A stretch of 64,000 nucleotides of DNA from Pseudomonas fluorescens (GCF_001307275.1 NZ_CP012831.1:2596501-2660500); one strand, 5' to 3'; positions 1 through 8,625 are shown, counted from the first letter of the stretch. Made by a program: numbers and translations. The notes: a model not told the origin generated them from the sequence alone.

Positions 1-291
1 GTAGCCTGACCGCAGGCTCCCGCCGTCGGCCTCTTGCAGGGCCACCAGGTCGAAGTCCTTGAGCAGGTCGCCGATTTTCTGCAGGTTGCCGGCACGCCCG
101 GTGTGCGGCAGCAAATGCTGCCAGCCGCGGGTCAGGTAATGCCGGTAGCGTTCGGTGCTGATGCCCACCTGGATATTGAAGCTGAGCAGCCGCAAGCGGC
201 TGTCGCCAGGCAGGCCCGTGGACGTGACATGGTGCTCGTTGACCCGTGGTTCATGCAGGCCAACGATGCGTTCGGTACTCCAGCGGGCCAT
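1..291 (-). CDS. Endonuclease/exonuclease/phosphatase (EEP) family protein, partial
   Basis: The first 97 codons are visible; the rest lies beyond the left edge. The protein reads MARWSTERIVGLHEP at the start and carries RLRLLSFNIQVG around residue 40 and DFDLVALQEADGGS near residue 85. The N-x-Q and Q-E-A/D motifs are the first metal-binding motifs of the EEP (DNase I-like) fold. The start ATG lies 15 bases after the dsbA stop on the same strand, so it is probably the last gene of a dsbA operon, as in other pseudomonads. The substrate (nucleic acid, phospholipid or sugar phosphate) cannot be told from this fragment. Confidence 0.75.
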   Translation of the reverse strand, partial: MARWSTERIVGLHEPRVNEHHVTSTGLPGDSRLRLLSFNIQVGISTERYRHYLTRGWQHLLPHTGRAGNLQKIGDLLKDFDLVALQEADGGSLRSGY

Positions 292-306
292 GGGCGTGGG
301 CCGCGC

Positions 307-948
307 TTAGTTGGCGACAGCCTTGGTGGCCGCTCGCTCTTTGGCGATCAGTTGGTCGGCCAGTTGCAGCGCTTGTTCGGCCCCGCCGGCAGAGCCGATG
401 TCAAAGCGATATTTGCCGTTGACGATCATGGTCGGCACGCCCGTGATCTCGTATTTCTTCGCCAGGTCACGGGCCTTCTTGATCTGGCCCTGGATGGCGA
501 AGGAGTCGAAGGTGGCCAGGAACTTGTCCTTGTCCACGCCTTGGGTCGCCAGGAAATCGGCCATGTCTTGTTTGTCGGTCAGCTTCTTGTGTTCTTTCTG
601 GATCGCGTTGAAAACGGCTGCGTGAACCTGGTGCTCGACGCCCATGGCTTCGAGGGTCAGGAACATCTGGCCGTGAGCGTCCCATGGGCCACCGAACATG
701 GCGGGGATGCGAACGAAGTTAACGTCCGACGGCAGTTTCTCGACCCATGGGTTGATAACCGGTTCGAACGCGTAGCAATGCGGGCAGCCGTACCAGAACA
801 ACTCCACGACTTCGATCTTGCCAGGCGCTGCCACCGCAACGGGGTTGGTCAATTCGACATAGGGTGCGGCGGGCTTTTCAGCCGCTTGGGCAGTCATGCC
901 GAACAGGCTGGCGGCGACGAGCGCGGCGCTGATGATCAGATTACGCAT
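307..948 (-). CDS. dsbA: Thiol:disulfide interchange protein DsbA
   Basis: This periplasmic oxidoreductase introduces disulfide bonds into secreted proteins and is re-oxidised by DsbB. The 213-residue product starts with a signal peptide (MRNLIISAALVAASLFGMTA, cleavage after the AQA at about residue 22). The thioredoxin-fold active site CPHC is at residues 55-58 in FWYGCPHCYAFEP, and the cis-proline loop is GVPTMIVNGKY near residue 170. Length matches the family. It lies downstream of the cytochrome c4 gene with a terminator between, and upstream of the EEP hydrolase gene. Confidence 0.96.
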   Translation of the reverse strand: MRNLIISAALVAASLFGMTAQAAEKPAAPYVELTNPVAVAAPGKIEVVELFWYGCPHCYAFEPVINPWVEKLPSDVNFVRIPAMFGGPWDAHGQMFLTLEAMGVEHQVHAAVFNAIQKEHKKLTDKQDMADFLATQGVDKDKFLATFDSFAIQGQIKKARDLAKKYEITGVPTMIVNGKYRFDIGSAGGAEQALQLADQLIAKERAATKAVAN

Positions 949-1040
949 GCTTTACTCCTGGACAATGAGGGGGCCTCGCAAGACCTGCTTCTAAGACAGA
1001 CCGTGGCGGGTTCAAGTTCTCTAGTGTAACGGCAGCGGCC

Positions 1041-1073
1041 ACAAAAAAGGGCGGCCAAAGCCACCCTTTTGAT
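1041..1073 (-). terminator. Terminator after the cytochrome c4 gene
   Basis: Read on the minus strand, GGGTGGC and GCCGCCC pair (with one U-G wobble) around a TTTG loop and are followed by TTTTTT. This fits a rho-independent terminator ending the cytochrome transcript before dsbA. On the plus strand the same stem has a C-A mismatch, which favours the minus orientation. Confidence 0.7.
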
Positions 1074-1134
1074 GCTCGCATCGACAGATTAATCGAGCGT
1101 TAACGTTGCAAGAGGTGTATCCCCCTCAACGGCC

Positions 1135-1746
1135 TTAGTGCAAGCCCTGAATGTAGGCGGAGACTGCCGCGATATCTTCGTCGCTCAGCTTTTTGGCGAT
1201 GCTCTGCATGGGCTTGGTGTCGCCATCGTTGGTCCGGCCGCCTTCTTCTTTACGGAAGTCGGCCAGTTGCTTGCCGACGTACTGGGCATGCTGGCCGCCC
1301 AGGTGTGGGAAACCGGCAGCCGCGTTGCCTTTGCCATCCGGGGAGTGGCAACCGGTGCAGGCTGGCAAGCCTTTGTCGAGGTTGCCGCCGCGGAACAGCG
1401 CTTCACCGCGAGCCACGAGTTTTGGATCGGCGGCGCCGACGCTGCCCTTCTGGCTGGCGAAATAGGCCGCGATGTCCGCCAGGTCCTGATCGCTCAGGTT
1501 GGTCAGCAGGCCGGTCATTTCCAGCACCGTGCGCTTGCCGGACTTGATGTCGTGCAGTTGCTTGTTCAGGTAACGCTCGCCCTGGCCCGCCAGTTTCGGA
1601 AAGTTGGGCGCCATGCTATTGCCATCCGGGCCGTGGCAGGCCCCGCATACGGCCGCTTTCGCCTGACCGGCAGCGGCATCGCCAGCGGCGTGGGCTACGC
1701 CGGATATCCCCAAGGTCAACAGCAGACTCACGATCAGTTTGTTCAT
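1135..1746 (-). CDS. Cytochrome c4, di-haem
   Basis: This is a periplasmic di-haem electron carrier that passes electrons to terminal oxidases. The 203-residue product has a signal peptide (MNKLIVSLLLTLGISGVAHA) and two haem-binding CxxCH motifs, CGACH at residues 34-38 and CTGCH near residue 130. Each is followed by the methionine-containing segments expected for the sixth ligand (for example PMQSIAKKLSDEDIAAVSAYIQ). The two halves repeat one another, as is usual for c4. It follows a smaller cytochrome gene on the same strand by 46 bases, so the two are probably co-transcribed. Confidence 0.94.
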   Translation of the reverse strand: MNKLIVSLLLTLGISGVAHAAGDAAAGQAKAAVCGACHGPDGNSMAPNFPKLAGQGERYLNKQLHDIKSGKRTVLEMTGLLTNLSDQDLADIAAYFASQKGSVGAADPKLVARGEALFRGGNLDKGLPACTGCHSPDGKGNAAAGFPHLGGQHAQYVGKQLADFRKEEGGRTNDGDTKPMQSIAKKLSDEDIAAVSAYIQGLH

Positions 1747-1792
1747 CAGCTAATCCAACTACGGCTAAGGGTTAAAGAGTTATGGACCGGGT

Positions 1793-2083
1793 TTACTCGC
1801 TCATCCACTGGATGATGGCTCGGTAATCCTCGGCACTGCAGTCCATGCACAAACCACGCGGCGGCATCGCCTTGAAACCCTGGGTCACGTGTTGCACCAG
1901 CGTCTCCATACCTTTCGCCAACCTCGGCGTCCAAGCTTCCTGATCGCCCTTGCGGGGCGCCATGGGGAGTTGGCCGGAATGACAGGCACCACAAACACGG
2001 TTGTACACAGCTTCCGGATCCTGTGTAGCCTGAGCGCTGTAAAGCGGCATCAAGACACCGGCAGCTAGCAGCCATTTCGTCAT
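1793..2083 (-). CDS. Small c-type cytochrome (c5-like)
   Basis: The product has 96 residues with a short signal peptide (MTKWLLAAGVLMPLYSAQAT) and one haem motif CGACH at residues 31-35, followed by SGQLPMAPRKGD. A CMDCS segment near residue 80 resembles the extra disulfide pair of cytochrome c5 proteins. The start was chosen because it gives a signal peptide. A longer open frame reaching 2339 lies in a different register and is not credible. It probably forms an electron-transfer pair with the cytochrome c4 gene downstream and is divergent from engB. Confidence 0.88.
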   Translation of the reverse strand: MTKWLLAAGVLMPLYSAQATQDPEAVYNRVCGACHSGQLPMAPRKGDQEAWTPRLAKGMETLVQHVTQGFKAMPPRGLCMDCSAEDYRAIIQWMSE

Positions 2084-2274
2084 AAAACGACCTTTTCAGG
2101 GTTGGGAACGAGCTGCGTTCTAATGCGCAATTTCGGTCGGTCGCTCCCGTGAGCTTCATCCTACGCTGGGACAAAGCGCACACAAAATCTGCGGCATTAT
2201 ATACTGGCGTCACTGAAACGGAAACGACACAGCTTGCCGCGTCCATTCCCGACGCCGCCCACATCGGAAATCCC

Positions 2275-2916
2275 ATGCAACTGAAGAACCCCATCCTTGG
2301 CCTGTGCCAACAGTCCACCTTCATGCTCAGCGCCGCCAAAGTCGATCAATGCCCAGACGACGAAGGCTTCGAAGTGGCTTTTGCCGGGCGTTCCAACGCC
2401 GGCAAATCCAGCGCGCTGAACACCTTGACCCATGCGAGCCTGGCACGCACCTCGAAAACCCCGGGTCGCACGCAGCTCTTGAACTTCTTCAAGCTAGACG
2501 ATGAACGGCGTTTGGTCGACCTGCCCGGCTACGGCTACGCGAAAGTACCGATCCCGCTCAAGCAACACTGGCAGCGCCACCTGGAAGCGTACCTGGGCAG
2601 CCGCGAGAGTTTGAAAGGCCTGATCCTGATGATGGACATCCGCCATCCGATGACCGACTTCGACCTGTTGATGCTCGATTGGGCGGTCGCCAGCGGCATG
2701 CCGATGCACATCCTGCTGACCAAGGCCGACAAGCTCACCTACGGCGCGGCGAAAAATACCTTGCTCAAAGTGCAGTCGGAAATTCGCAAGGGCTGGGGCG
2801 ACGCGATCACCATCCAACTGTTCTCGGCGCCCAAGCGCATGGGCCTGGAAGAAGCCTACACGGTGCTGGCCGACTGGATGGAATTGGCGGACAAGGGCAG
2901 CGAAGAGGCCGAATAA
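2275..2916 (+). CDS. engB: Ribosome biogenesis GTPase EngB/YihA
   Basis: This is an essential GTPase of 50S subunit assembly. The 213-residue product has the G1 motif GRSNAGKSS (residues 38-46), the switch region TPGRTQ, G3 DLPGYG and G4 TKAD. The ATG at 2275 ([10 protein letters not shown]) was chosen because homologues start there. The open frame extends upstream to 2149 but adds unrelated low-complexity sequence. It is divergent from the cytochrome genes and is followed by the ersA small-RNA gene on the opposite strand. Confidence 0.95.
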   Translation: MQLKNPILGLCQQSTFMLSAAKVDQCPDDEGFEVAFAGRSNAGKSSALNTLTHASLARTSKTPGRTQLLNFFKLDDERRLVDLPGYGYAKVPIPLKQHWQRHLEAYLGSRESLKGLILMMDIRHPMTDFDLLMLDWAVASGMPMHILLTKADKLTYGAAKNTLLKVQSEIRKGWGDAITIQLFSAPKRMGLEEAYTVLADWMELADKGSEEAE

Positions 2917-2930
2917 GCCAAATCGCAGGC

Positions 2931-3061
2931 AAAAAAAACCCCGGACTTCTTATGGGGAGGGGGAAGTTCGGGGTCCAAGTTCCGGACCGCTAGGGCGGGG
3001 TCCAGATATCTGCCAACACTTAACACAACATAGGAGCATTGAAGGGCTTCACCAGCCATTC
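2931..3061 (-). ncRNA. ersA: ErsA-like small regulatory RNA
   Basis: The position between engB and polA is that of the Pseudomonas envelope-stress sRNA ErsA (Spot 42 occupies the same place in E. coli). On the minus strand the transcript would end with a CCCCGAACTT/AAGTCCGGGG hairpin followed by eight T. The loop holds the C-rich stretch CCCCCTCCCC, which resembles the ErsA pairing region. With a start predicted from the promoter at about 3061, the RNA is about 131 nt, close to the known size in P. aeruginosa as I remember it. ErsA is an Hfq-dependent post-transcriptional regulator (algC, oprD). The targets in this organism are inferred. Confidence 0.82.
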
Positions 3062-3067
3062 AGAATC

Positions 3068-3095
3068 TCTGAGTGGCGATTCACGGGTTTAGTTC
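3068..3095 (-). promoter_or_regulatory. Predicted sigma-22 (AlgU/RpoE-type) promoter of ersA
   Basis: Read on the minus strand, GAACTA (3095-3090) is followed after 17 bases by TCAGA (3072-3068). The envelope-stress sigma consensus is GAACTT, 16-17 bases, TCnnA. The predicted transcription start, 6-7 bases downstream, gives an RNA of the right length. This agrees with sigma-22 control of ersA in P. aeruginosa. Confidence 0.7.
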
Positions 3096-3193
3096 AGATT
3101 ATTTTTGGAAATAACCGTAGGAATTTTCCGAGCTAATGAGGCCGCACCTGGGTTTTCGGTGACTCAATGGAGCATGGGTGTCTGGGCCGACGC

Positions 3194-3286
3194 TATCGCG
3201 AGCAAGCTCGCTCCCACAGGGAATGGGTGTTGGGCTCGGTATTCGGCTCGACACAAAACCATTGTGGGAGCGAGCTTGCTCGCGAT
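3194..3286. repeat. REP doublet (inverted pair)
   Basis: ATCGCGAGCAAGCTCGCTCC at 3195 is repeated in inverted orientation as GGGAGCGAGCTTGCTCGCGAT ending at 3285, with about 50 bases between. This is the REPIN arrangement of the P. fluorescens group. It lies between ersA and the 3' end of polA. No gene is seen in 3096-3352. Confidence 0.85.
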
Positions 3287-3352
3287 GACCATATTTCATT
3301 CCCCGCAGATTTATCAGCCGCCACAAGAGCCCTCGACCTCAGGGCTTGGGAA

Positions 3353-6121
3353 TCAGTGCGCCTCGTCCCAGTTATTGCCCACACCCACTTCCACCAACAG
3401 CGGCACGTCCAGCGTGGCGGCGGTGCTCATGTGCTGGCGGATTTCTTCGCGCACCTGATCGACCAGGTCTTCACGCACTTCCAGCACCAGTTCGTCGTGG
3501 ACCTGCAGGATGACCTTCGCATCCAGCCCGGACGCCGTCAGCCAGCGGTCCACGGCGACCATGGCTTTCTTGATGATGTCGGCCGCCGTGCCCTGCATCG
3601 GCGCGTTGATGGCGGTGCGCTCGGCGCCTTTGCGCAGGGCCGGGTTTTTCGCGTTGATGTCCGGCAGGTACAACCGGCGACCGAAAATGGTTTCGACAAA
3701 ACCTTGCTCGGCCGCCTGGGCGCGGGTGCGTTCCATGTATGCCAGCACACCCGGGTAGCGAGTGAAGTAACGGTCGATGTAGGCCTGGGACTGCTTGCGA
3801 TCGACGCCGATCTGCTTGGCCAGGCCGAACGCGCTCATGCCATAGATCAAACCGAAGTTGATCGCCTTGGCGCTGCGGCGCTGGTCATGGGTAACCGCGT
3901 CCAAATCGACGCCGAACACCTCGGCCGCCGTGGCCCGGTGCACGTCCAGGTCATTACGAAACGCATGAAGCAACCCTTCGTCCTTGGCCAGGTGCGCCAT
4001 GATCCGCAGTTCGATTTGCGAATAGTCCGCCGCCAGCAGTTTGTAGCCTTTCGGCGCGACGAACGCCTGGCGGATGCGTCGGCCTTCGGCCGTGCGAATC
4101 GGGATGTTCTGCAGGTTCGGGTCGATGGATGACAGGCGCCCGGTCGCGGCGACGGCCTGCTGGTAATTGGTGTGGACACGGCCGGTGCGGCTGTTGATCT
4201 GTTCCGGCAGGCGATCGGTGTAGGTGCTCTTGAGCTTGCTCAGGGAGCGGTACTGCATCAGCACCTTAGGCAGCGGGTAATCCTGCTCAGCCAGCTCGGC
4301 GAGCACCGCTTCGGCGGTGGACGCCTGGCCCTTGGCGGTTTTGCTGAGCACCGGCAAACCGAGCTTTTCGTACAGGATCACGCCCAATTGCTTCGGCGAA
4401 CCCAGGTTGAATTCCTCGCCGGCGATGGCAAACGCCTCACGCTCCAGCGCCACCAGTTTTTCGCCCAGCTCGACACTCTGTACGCCCAGCAGGTTGGCAT
4501 CGACCAACGCCCCCTGGCGCTCGATGCGCGCCAGGACTGGCATCAGCGGCATTTCGATATCGTTGAGCACCGGCCCCAGGCTTGGCGTGGCGGCCAGCTT
4601 TTCCTGCAAGGCTTGATGCAGGCGGAAAGTCACGTCGGCGTCTTCGGCGGCGTAAGGGCCGGCCAGTTCCAGGGAGATCTGGTCGAAGGTCAGTTGCTTG
4701 ACCCCTTTGCCAGCGATGTCCTGGAAATCGGTCTTGCTCTGGCCCAGGTACTTGAGCGCCAGGCTGTCCATGTCGTGGCGGGTCGCGGTGGAGTCCAGCA
4801 CGTAGGATTCGAGCATGGTGTCGAAGGCAATGCCCTGGACCAGGATGCCGTTGTTCTGATCGCCACCGATGGCGCAGTTGGCCAGGATGTTGGTTTCGAA
4901 CTTGGCGTGCTGGCCGATCTTGAGCTTGTTCGGGTTTTCCAGCAGCGGTTTGAGCGCCTTGAGCACCGTGTCGCGGTCCAACTGCTCCGGCACGCCCATG
5001 TAGGAGTGGGTCAGCGGGATGTAGGCCGCCTCGAAAGGAGCCACGGCGAACGACAAGCCGACCAGTTGCGAATGCTGGGCATCACCGCCGTTGGTTTCGG
5101 TGACAAAAGCGAACAGCGGCGCTTTGTCCAGTTTCGCCAGCCACGCCTCGAAGCGCGCCTGATCGAGAATGACCTCGTACTTGGCCTCGGCGGCGCCAGG
5201 CTGTTCTTCGGCCACTTCGACGATCTCCTGGCCGGCACGCTTGGCGTCCCGCTGGTTTTCCTCGAACCAGCTCTTGAACTCCAGCAACGTGTACAGCTCG
5301 GCCAGCTTCTCGTGATCGGGTGCGCCCATTTGCAGGTCGTCCAGGCCGACATCCAATGGCACGTCGGTCTTGATGGTCGCCAGCTCGTAGGAAAGTAACG
5401 CCATTTCCTTGTGCTCTTCGAGCTTGGCGGCCAGGGTCTTGGCGCCACGGATCGGCAAGGTGGCGACGATATCCAGTTGCGCGTACAGCTCGGTCAAGCC
5501 GCCATTGACGCCCACCAGCAGGCCGGAAGCGGTCTTCGGTCCGATGCCCGGAACGCCGGGGATGTTGTCGGACGAATCGCCCATCAACGCCAGGTAATCG
5601 ATGATCTGCTCTGGAGCGACGCCAAACTTCTCCTTCACGCCAGCCACGTCCAGGGCGCTACCGGTCATGGTATTGACCAAGGTAATGTGCCCATCGACCA
5701 ACTGCGCCATGTCTTTGTCGCCGGTGGAGATCACCACCGGGCGGTCGGCCGCCGCGCTGCTGCGGGCCAGGGTGCCGATCACGTCATCGGCTTCGACGTT
5801 GTCCACGCACAGCAGCGGGAAGCCCAGGGCCTTGACGCTGGCATGCAGCGGCTCGATCTGCACGCGCATGTCGTCGGGCATGCTCGGGCGGTTGGCCTTG
5901 TATTCGGCGTACAGCGCATCGCGAAATGTCCCACCCTTGGCGTCGAACACCACGGCGAACGGACTGTCCGGATACTGCTTGCGCAGGCTCTTGAGCATGT
6001 TCAACACGCCTTTGACCGCACCGGTCGGCAGGCCTTTGGACGTGGTCAGCGGTGGCAGCGCGTGAAAGGCGCGGTACAGATAAGAAGAACCGTCCACCAG
6101 GACGAGGGGGGCTTGGCTCAT
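3353..6121 (-). CDS. polA: DNA polymerase I
   Basis: This enzyme fills gaps and removes RNA primers in replication and repair. The 922-residue product has the 5'-3' exonuclease/FEN domain (LVLVDGSSYLYRAFHAL, GDKDMAQLVD; about 1-290), a 3'-5' exonuclease-like domain (about 320-510) and the polymerase domain with motif A DYSQIELRIMAHL, motif B RRSAKAINFGLIYG and motif C VHDELVLEV. Start MSQAPLVLVDG at 6121; an upstream ATG four codons earlier is less likely. Oddity: in the proofreading domain the exo I motif reads FAFVTET (V340 where the catalytic Asp is expected) and exo II reads GQHAKFE (E409 for Asp). Exo III (YAAEDAD) is intact. Proofreading is therefore probably impaired. Confidence 0.97.
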   Translation of the reverse strand: MSQAPLVLVDGSSYLYRAFHALPPLTTSKGLPTGAVKGVLNMLKSLRKQYPDSPFAVVFDAKGGTFRDALYAEYKANRPSMPDDMRVQIEPLHASVKALGFPLLCVDNVEADDVIGTLARSSAAADRPVVISTGDKDMAQLVDGHITLVNTMTGSALDVAGVKEKFGVAPEQIIDYLALMGDSSDNIPGVPGIGPKTASGLLVGVNGGLTELYAQLDIVATLPIRGAKTLAAKLEEHKEMALLSYELATIKTDVPLDVGLDDLQMGAPDHEKLAELYTLLEFKSWFEENQRDAKRAGQEIVEVAEEQPGAAEAKYEVILDQARFEAWLAKLDKAPLFAFVTETNGGDAQHSQLVGLSFAVAPFEAAYIPLTHSYMGVPEQLDRDTVLKALKPLLENPNKLKIGQHAKFETNILANCAIGGDQNNGILVQGIAFDTMLESYVLDSTATRHDMDSLALKYLGQSKTDFQDIAGKGVKQLTFDQISLELAGPYAAEDADVTFRLHQALQEKLAATPSLGPVLNDIEMPLMPVLARIERQGALVDANLLGVQSVELGEKLVALEREAFAIAGEEFNLGSPKQLGVILYEKLGLPVLSKTAKGQASTAEAVLAELAEQDYPLPKVLMQYRSLSKLKSTYTDRLPEQINSRTGRVHTNYQQAVAATGRLSSIDPNLQNIPIRTAEGRRIRQAFVAPKGYKLLAADYSQIELRIMAHLAKDEGLLHAFRNDLDVHRATAAEVFGVDLDAVTHDQRRSAKAINFGLIYGMSAFGLAKQIGVDRKQSQAYIDRYFTRYPGVLAYMERTRAQAAEQGFVETIFGRRLYLPDINAKNPALRKGAERTAINAPMQGTAADIIKKAMVAVDRWLTASGLDAKVILQVHDELVLEVREDLVDQVREEIRQHMSTAATLDVPLLVEVGVGNNWDEAH

Positions 6122-6195
6122 GAGCAGGATCAACCTTTTCGGCGGGTCCGGGGCTAGAATAGCGGGACCGTTGACGACAAAGGGACAAGGTTATC

Positions 6196-6483
6196 ATGCG
6201 TACACTAAATCGCCTGTTACTGGCTGGCTTGTTTGCAATCACCCCGTTGGCCGCCATGGCAGCGGATGACGCACCCTCGGCGGACCCGGATGTCACCATC
6301 CGCACCGAAGGCGATAAAACCATTCAGGAGTATCGGCAAAACGGATTTTTGTACGCGATCAAGGTCACGCCCAAGAACGGCAAGCCTTATTTCCTGGTAC
6401 GCGCCGATGGCACTGATGCAAACTTCATCCGCTCGGACCAGCCGGATATGCTGATCCCTTCGTGGAAAATCTTTGAGTGGTAG
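6196..6483 (+). CDS. DUF2782 domain periplasmic protein
   Basis: The product has 95 residues with a signal peptide (MRTLNRLLLAGLFAITPLAAMA) and a short conserved domain with DPDVTIRTEGDKTIQEYRQNG and FLYAIKVTPKNGKPYFLVRADG, typical of the DUF2782 family found between polA and thrB in pseudomonads. Its function is unknown. A good RBS (AAGGGACAAGG) precedes the start. TAGAAT near 6153 could be the -10 of a promoter in the polA intergenic gap. It is probably co-transcribed with thrB 59 bases downstream. Confidence 0.88.
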   Translation: MRTLNRLLLAGLFAITPLAAMAADDAPSADPDVTIRTEGDKTIQEYRQNGFLYAIKVTPKNGKPYFLVRADGTDANFIRSDQPDMLIPSWKIFEW

Positions 6484-6542
6484 CCCCACTCTGCACTTCA
6501 ACCGGCGCCCGCTGAAGGGCGCCCGTACTGGCAGTTTTAACC

Positions 6543-7493
6543 ATGTCTGTGTTCACGCCCCTGGCTCGGCCCGAGCTGGAAACCTTTCTCGCCCCTTACG
6601 GGCTTGGCCGTCTGCTTGATTTCCAGGGGATCGCCGCCGGCAGCGAAAACACCAATTTCTTCATCAGCCTGGAGCAGGGCGAATTCGTCCTGACCCTGGT
6701 CGAGCGCGGCCCGGTGCAGGAAATGCCGTTCTTCATCGAACTGCTGGACGTGCTGCATGACGCCGACCTGCCGGTGCCTTACGCCTTGCGCACCACCGAC
6801 GGCGTCGCGCTGCGGGAGCTGGCGGGCAAGCCGGCGCTGTTGCAACCGCGCCTGGCGGGCAAGCACATCAAGCAGGCCAACGCCCAGCACTGCGCCCAGG
6901 TCGGGGAGCTGCTGGCGCATCTGCACTTGGCGACCCGCGACAACATGATCAAGCGCAAGACCGATCGTGGCCTGGACTGGATGCAGGAGGAGGGCGCCAA
7001 GCTGCTCTCGCACCTGGATACCGCGCCGCGTCAGTTGCTGGAGGCTGCGCTGGATGAAATTTCGTTGAAGAAGGTAGGCATCCTGGCGCTGCCCCGGGCC
7101 AACATCCACGCGGACCTGTTCCGCGACAACGCGATGTTCGAGGGCACGCACCTGACCGGGCTGATCGACTTCTACAACGCCTGCTCCGGGCCGATGCTGT
7201 ATGACGTCGCCATCGCCTTGAACGACTGGTGTTCGGATGACAACGGTGTGCTCGATGGCCCTCGGGCGCGAGCTTTACTGGGTGCCTATGCGGCGCTGCG
7301 GCCGTTCACCGCCGCCGAGGCCCAGCTATGGCCAACCATGCTGCGCGTGGCGTGCGTGCGGTTCTGGCTGTCGCGGTTGATCGCCGCCGAGTCGTTCGCC
7401 GGGCAGGATGTGTTGATTCACGATCCGATGGAGTTCCAGCAGCGCCTGGCGCAGCGGCAGACGGTTCACGCGTTGCTGCCGTTCGCCCTCTAA
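6543..7493 (+). CDS. thrB: Homoserine kinase (ThrB, aminoglycoside-phosphotransferase fold)
   Basis: The enzyme phosphorylates L-homoserine for threonine synthesis. The 316-residue product belongs to the choline kinase/APH-like homoserine kinases, not the GHMP type of E. coli. It starts MSVFTPLARPELETFLAPYG, with the nucleotide-binding GSENTNFFI segment (about 36-44), the catalytic Brenner-type motif NIHADLFRDN (about 185-194) and LIDFYNACSGP for metal binding. Length is as usual. The stop is followed by a REP doublet. Confidence 0.93.
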   Translation: MSVFTPLARPELETFLAPYGLGRLLDFQGIAAGSENTNFFISLEQGEFVLTLVERGPVQEMPFFIELLDVLHDADLPVPYALRTTDGVALRELAGKPALLQPRLAGKHIKQANAQHCAQVGELLAHLHLATRDNMIKRKTDRGLDWMQEEGAKLLSHLDTAPRQLLEAALDEISLKKVGILALPRANIHADLFRDNAMFEGTHLTGLIDFYNACSGPMLYDVAIALNDWCSDDNGVLDGPRARALLGAYAALRPFTAAEAQLWPTMLRVACVRFWLSRLIAAESFAGQDVLIHDPMEFQQRLAQRQTVHALLPFAL

Positions 7494-7528
7494 GTACCAA
7501 TAGAAGGCTTTCGCCGAACGCTGCTTTT

Positions 7529-7621
7529 GTGGCGAGGGAGCTTGCTCCCGCTGGGGTGCGGAGCAGCCCCAAAATCTTGCGGTCGCTGCGCAACCGAGCG
7601 GGAGCAAGCTCCCTCGCCACA
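7529..7621. repeat. REP doublet (GGCGAGGGAGCTTGCTCCC type)
   Basis: TGTGGCGAGGGAGCTTGCTC at 7529 is matched in inverted orientation by GAGCAAGCTCCCTCGCCACA ending at 7621. An inner GGGGCTGC-like palindrome lies between. It sits in the convergent gap between thrB and znuA. Confidence 0.85.
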
Positions 7622-7656
7622 GGATCCATGTTCGGCAGGAGCGCGCGGGGCTGGGG

Positions 7657-8598
7657 TCATAGCGACTCCAGGCACCCCGCCAGATCATTCCCCAGCTTCT
7701 CCAACAACTGCTCATACCCTTGCGCCGTCGCCGGGGTATAACCGCCCAGTGCATCCAGCTCCGCCAGTTTCACCGGCAACCCGGCCACCAGGGTTTCGGC
7801 CAGGCGCGGGCGCAACGGCGGTTCGCTGAAGACGCAGGTCTTGCCCACCGCTTGCAAGCGCGTGCGCATCGCCGCCACATGCTGGGCGCCGGGCTGGACT
7901 TCGGCGGCCACGGCGAACACCCCGGCGTGCTTGAGGCCGTAGTTGTCTTCGAAATAGTCGAACGCTTCGTGGAACACGAAATACGGTTTACCCGCGACCC
8001 CGGCCAGACGCGTCTTGAGGCGCGCGTCCAAGGCGTCGAGACGCTGGTTGAAACCCGCGAGGTTGCTCTGGTAGCGGGCCGCATTCGCCGGATCCGCCGC
8101 GCTCAGGTCGGCCGCCATTTTCGCGGCGATCACCCGCGCATTGTGCGGCGATAGCCACAGGTGGGCATCCACGGTGCCGGGGCGGTGGTCGTGGTCGTGG
8201 TCGTGATCGTGCTCATCGCCGTCATGGTCATCGTCCTCGTGGGACGCGCTGTCCTGGGCGAAGTGACGCAACTTGAGCCCCGGCAGCGCCTGCACCGCGA
8301 CCGACGGCAGCGTACGACCGTTCAACACGCGCGGTAGGAAACCCTCCATGTCCGGCCCAATCCAGTACAGCAGGTCCACCGACTGCACCTTGCGCACGTC
8401 CGATGGGCGCAATGCATAGTGATGCGGCGAAGCCCCTGGCGGCAGCAACACTTCCGGGATGGCCACGCCGTCCTGCACGGCGGCGGCAATCAACTGCAAC
8501 GGCTTGATGCTGGTGAGGACCTTGACCTCGGCCTGGGCCGGGCCAATCAGTAGAAAACTTGCGACAAAAGCGACAAAGAGCGAAAAAAATCGGGACAC
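7657..8598 (-). CDS. znuA: Zinc ABC transporter, substrate-binding protein ZnuA
   Basis: This periplasmic protein captures Zn(II) for the ZnuBC importer. It has a signal peptide (MSRFFSLFVAFVASFLLIGPAQA with the GTG at 8598) and the cluster A-I fold. Zinc ligands are expected at ASPHHYALRPSD and VDAHLWLSPHNARV. A charged His/Asp loop (HEDDDHDGDEHDHDHDHDH) lies around residue 125-145, typical of ZnuA. GTG 8598 was preferred over GTG 8607 because GAGTGG lies 5 bases upstream of it. It is divergent from zur, with a Zur-like box between. Confidence 0.94.
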   Translation of the reverse strand: MSRFFSLFVAFVASFLLIGPAQAEVKVLTSIKPLQLIAAAVQDGVAIPEVLLPPGASPHHYALRPSDVRKVQSVDLLYWIGPDMEGFLPRVLNGRTLPSVAVQALPGLKLRHFAQDSASHEDDDHDGDEHDHDHDHDHRPGTVDAHLWLSPHNARVIAAKMAADLSAADPANAARYQSNLAGFNQRLDALDARLKTRLAGVAGKPYFVFHEAFDYFEDNYGLKHAGVFAVAAEVQPGAQHVAAMRTRLQAVGKTCVFSEPPLRPRLAETLVAGLPVKLAELDALGGYTPATAQGYEQLLEKLGNDLAGCLESL

Positions 8599-8625
8599 GA
8601 TGACCACTCGAAGAGGCGAGAACGG

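Noticed and set aside
1746..2339. A 197-codon frame overlapping the small cytochrome gene
   Set aside because: It is in a different register from the CGACH-containing gene and has no signal peptide or domain.
3167..4132. Long plus-strand open frames opposite polA (also opposite gyrB, dnaN, katE, glmS and others)
   Set aside because: They mirror the GC-rich third-position pattern of the real genes, have poor starts and no motifs, and overlap strongly supported genes.
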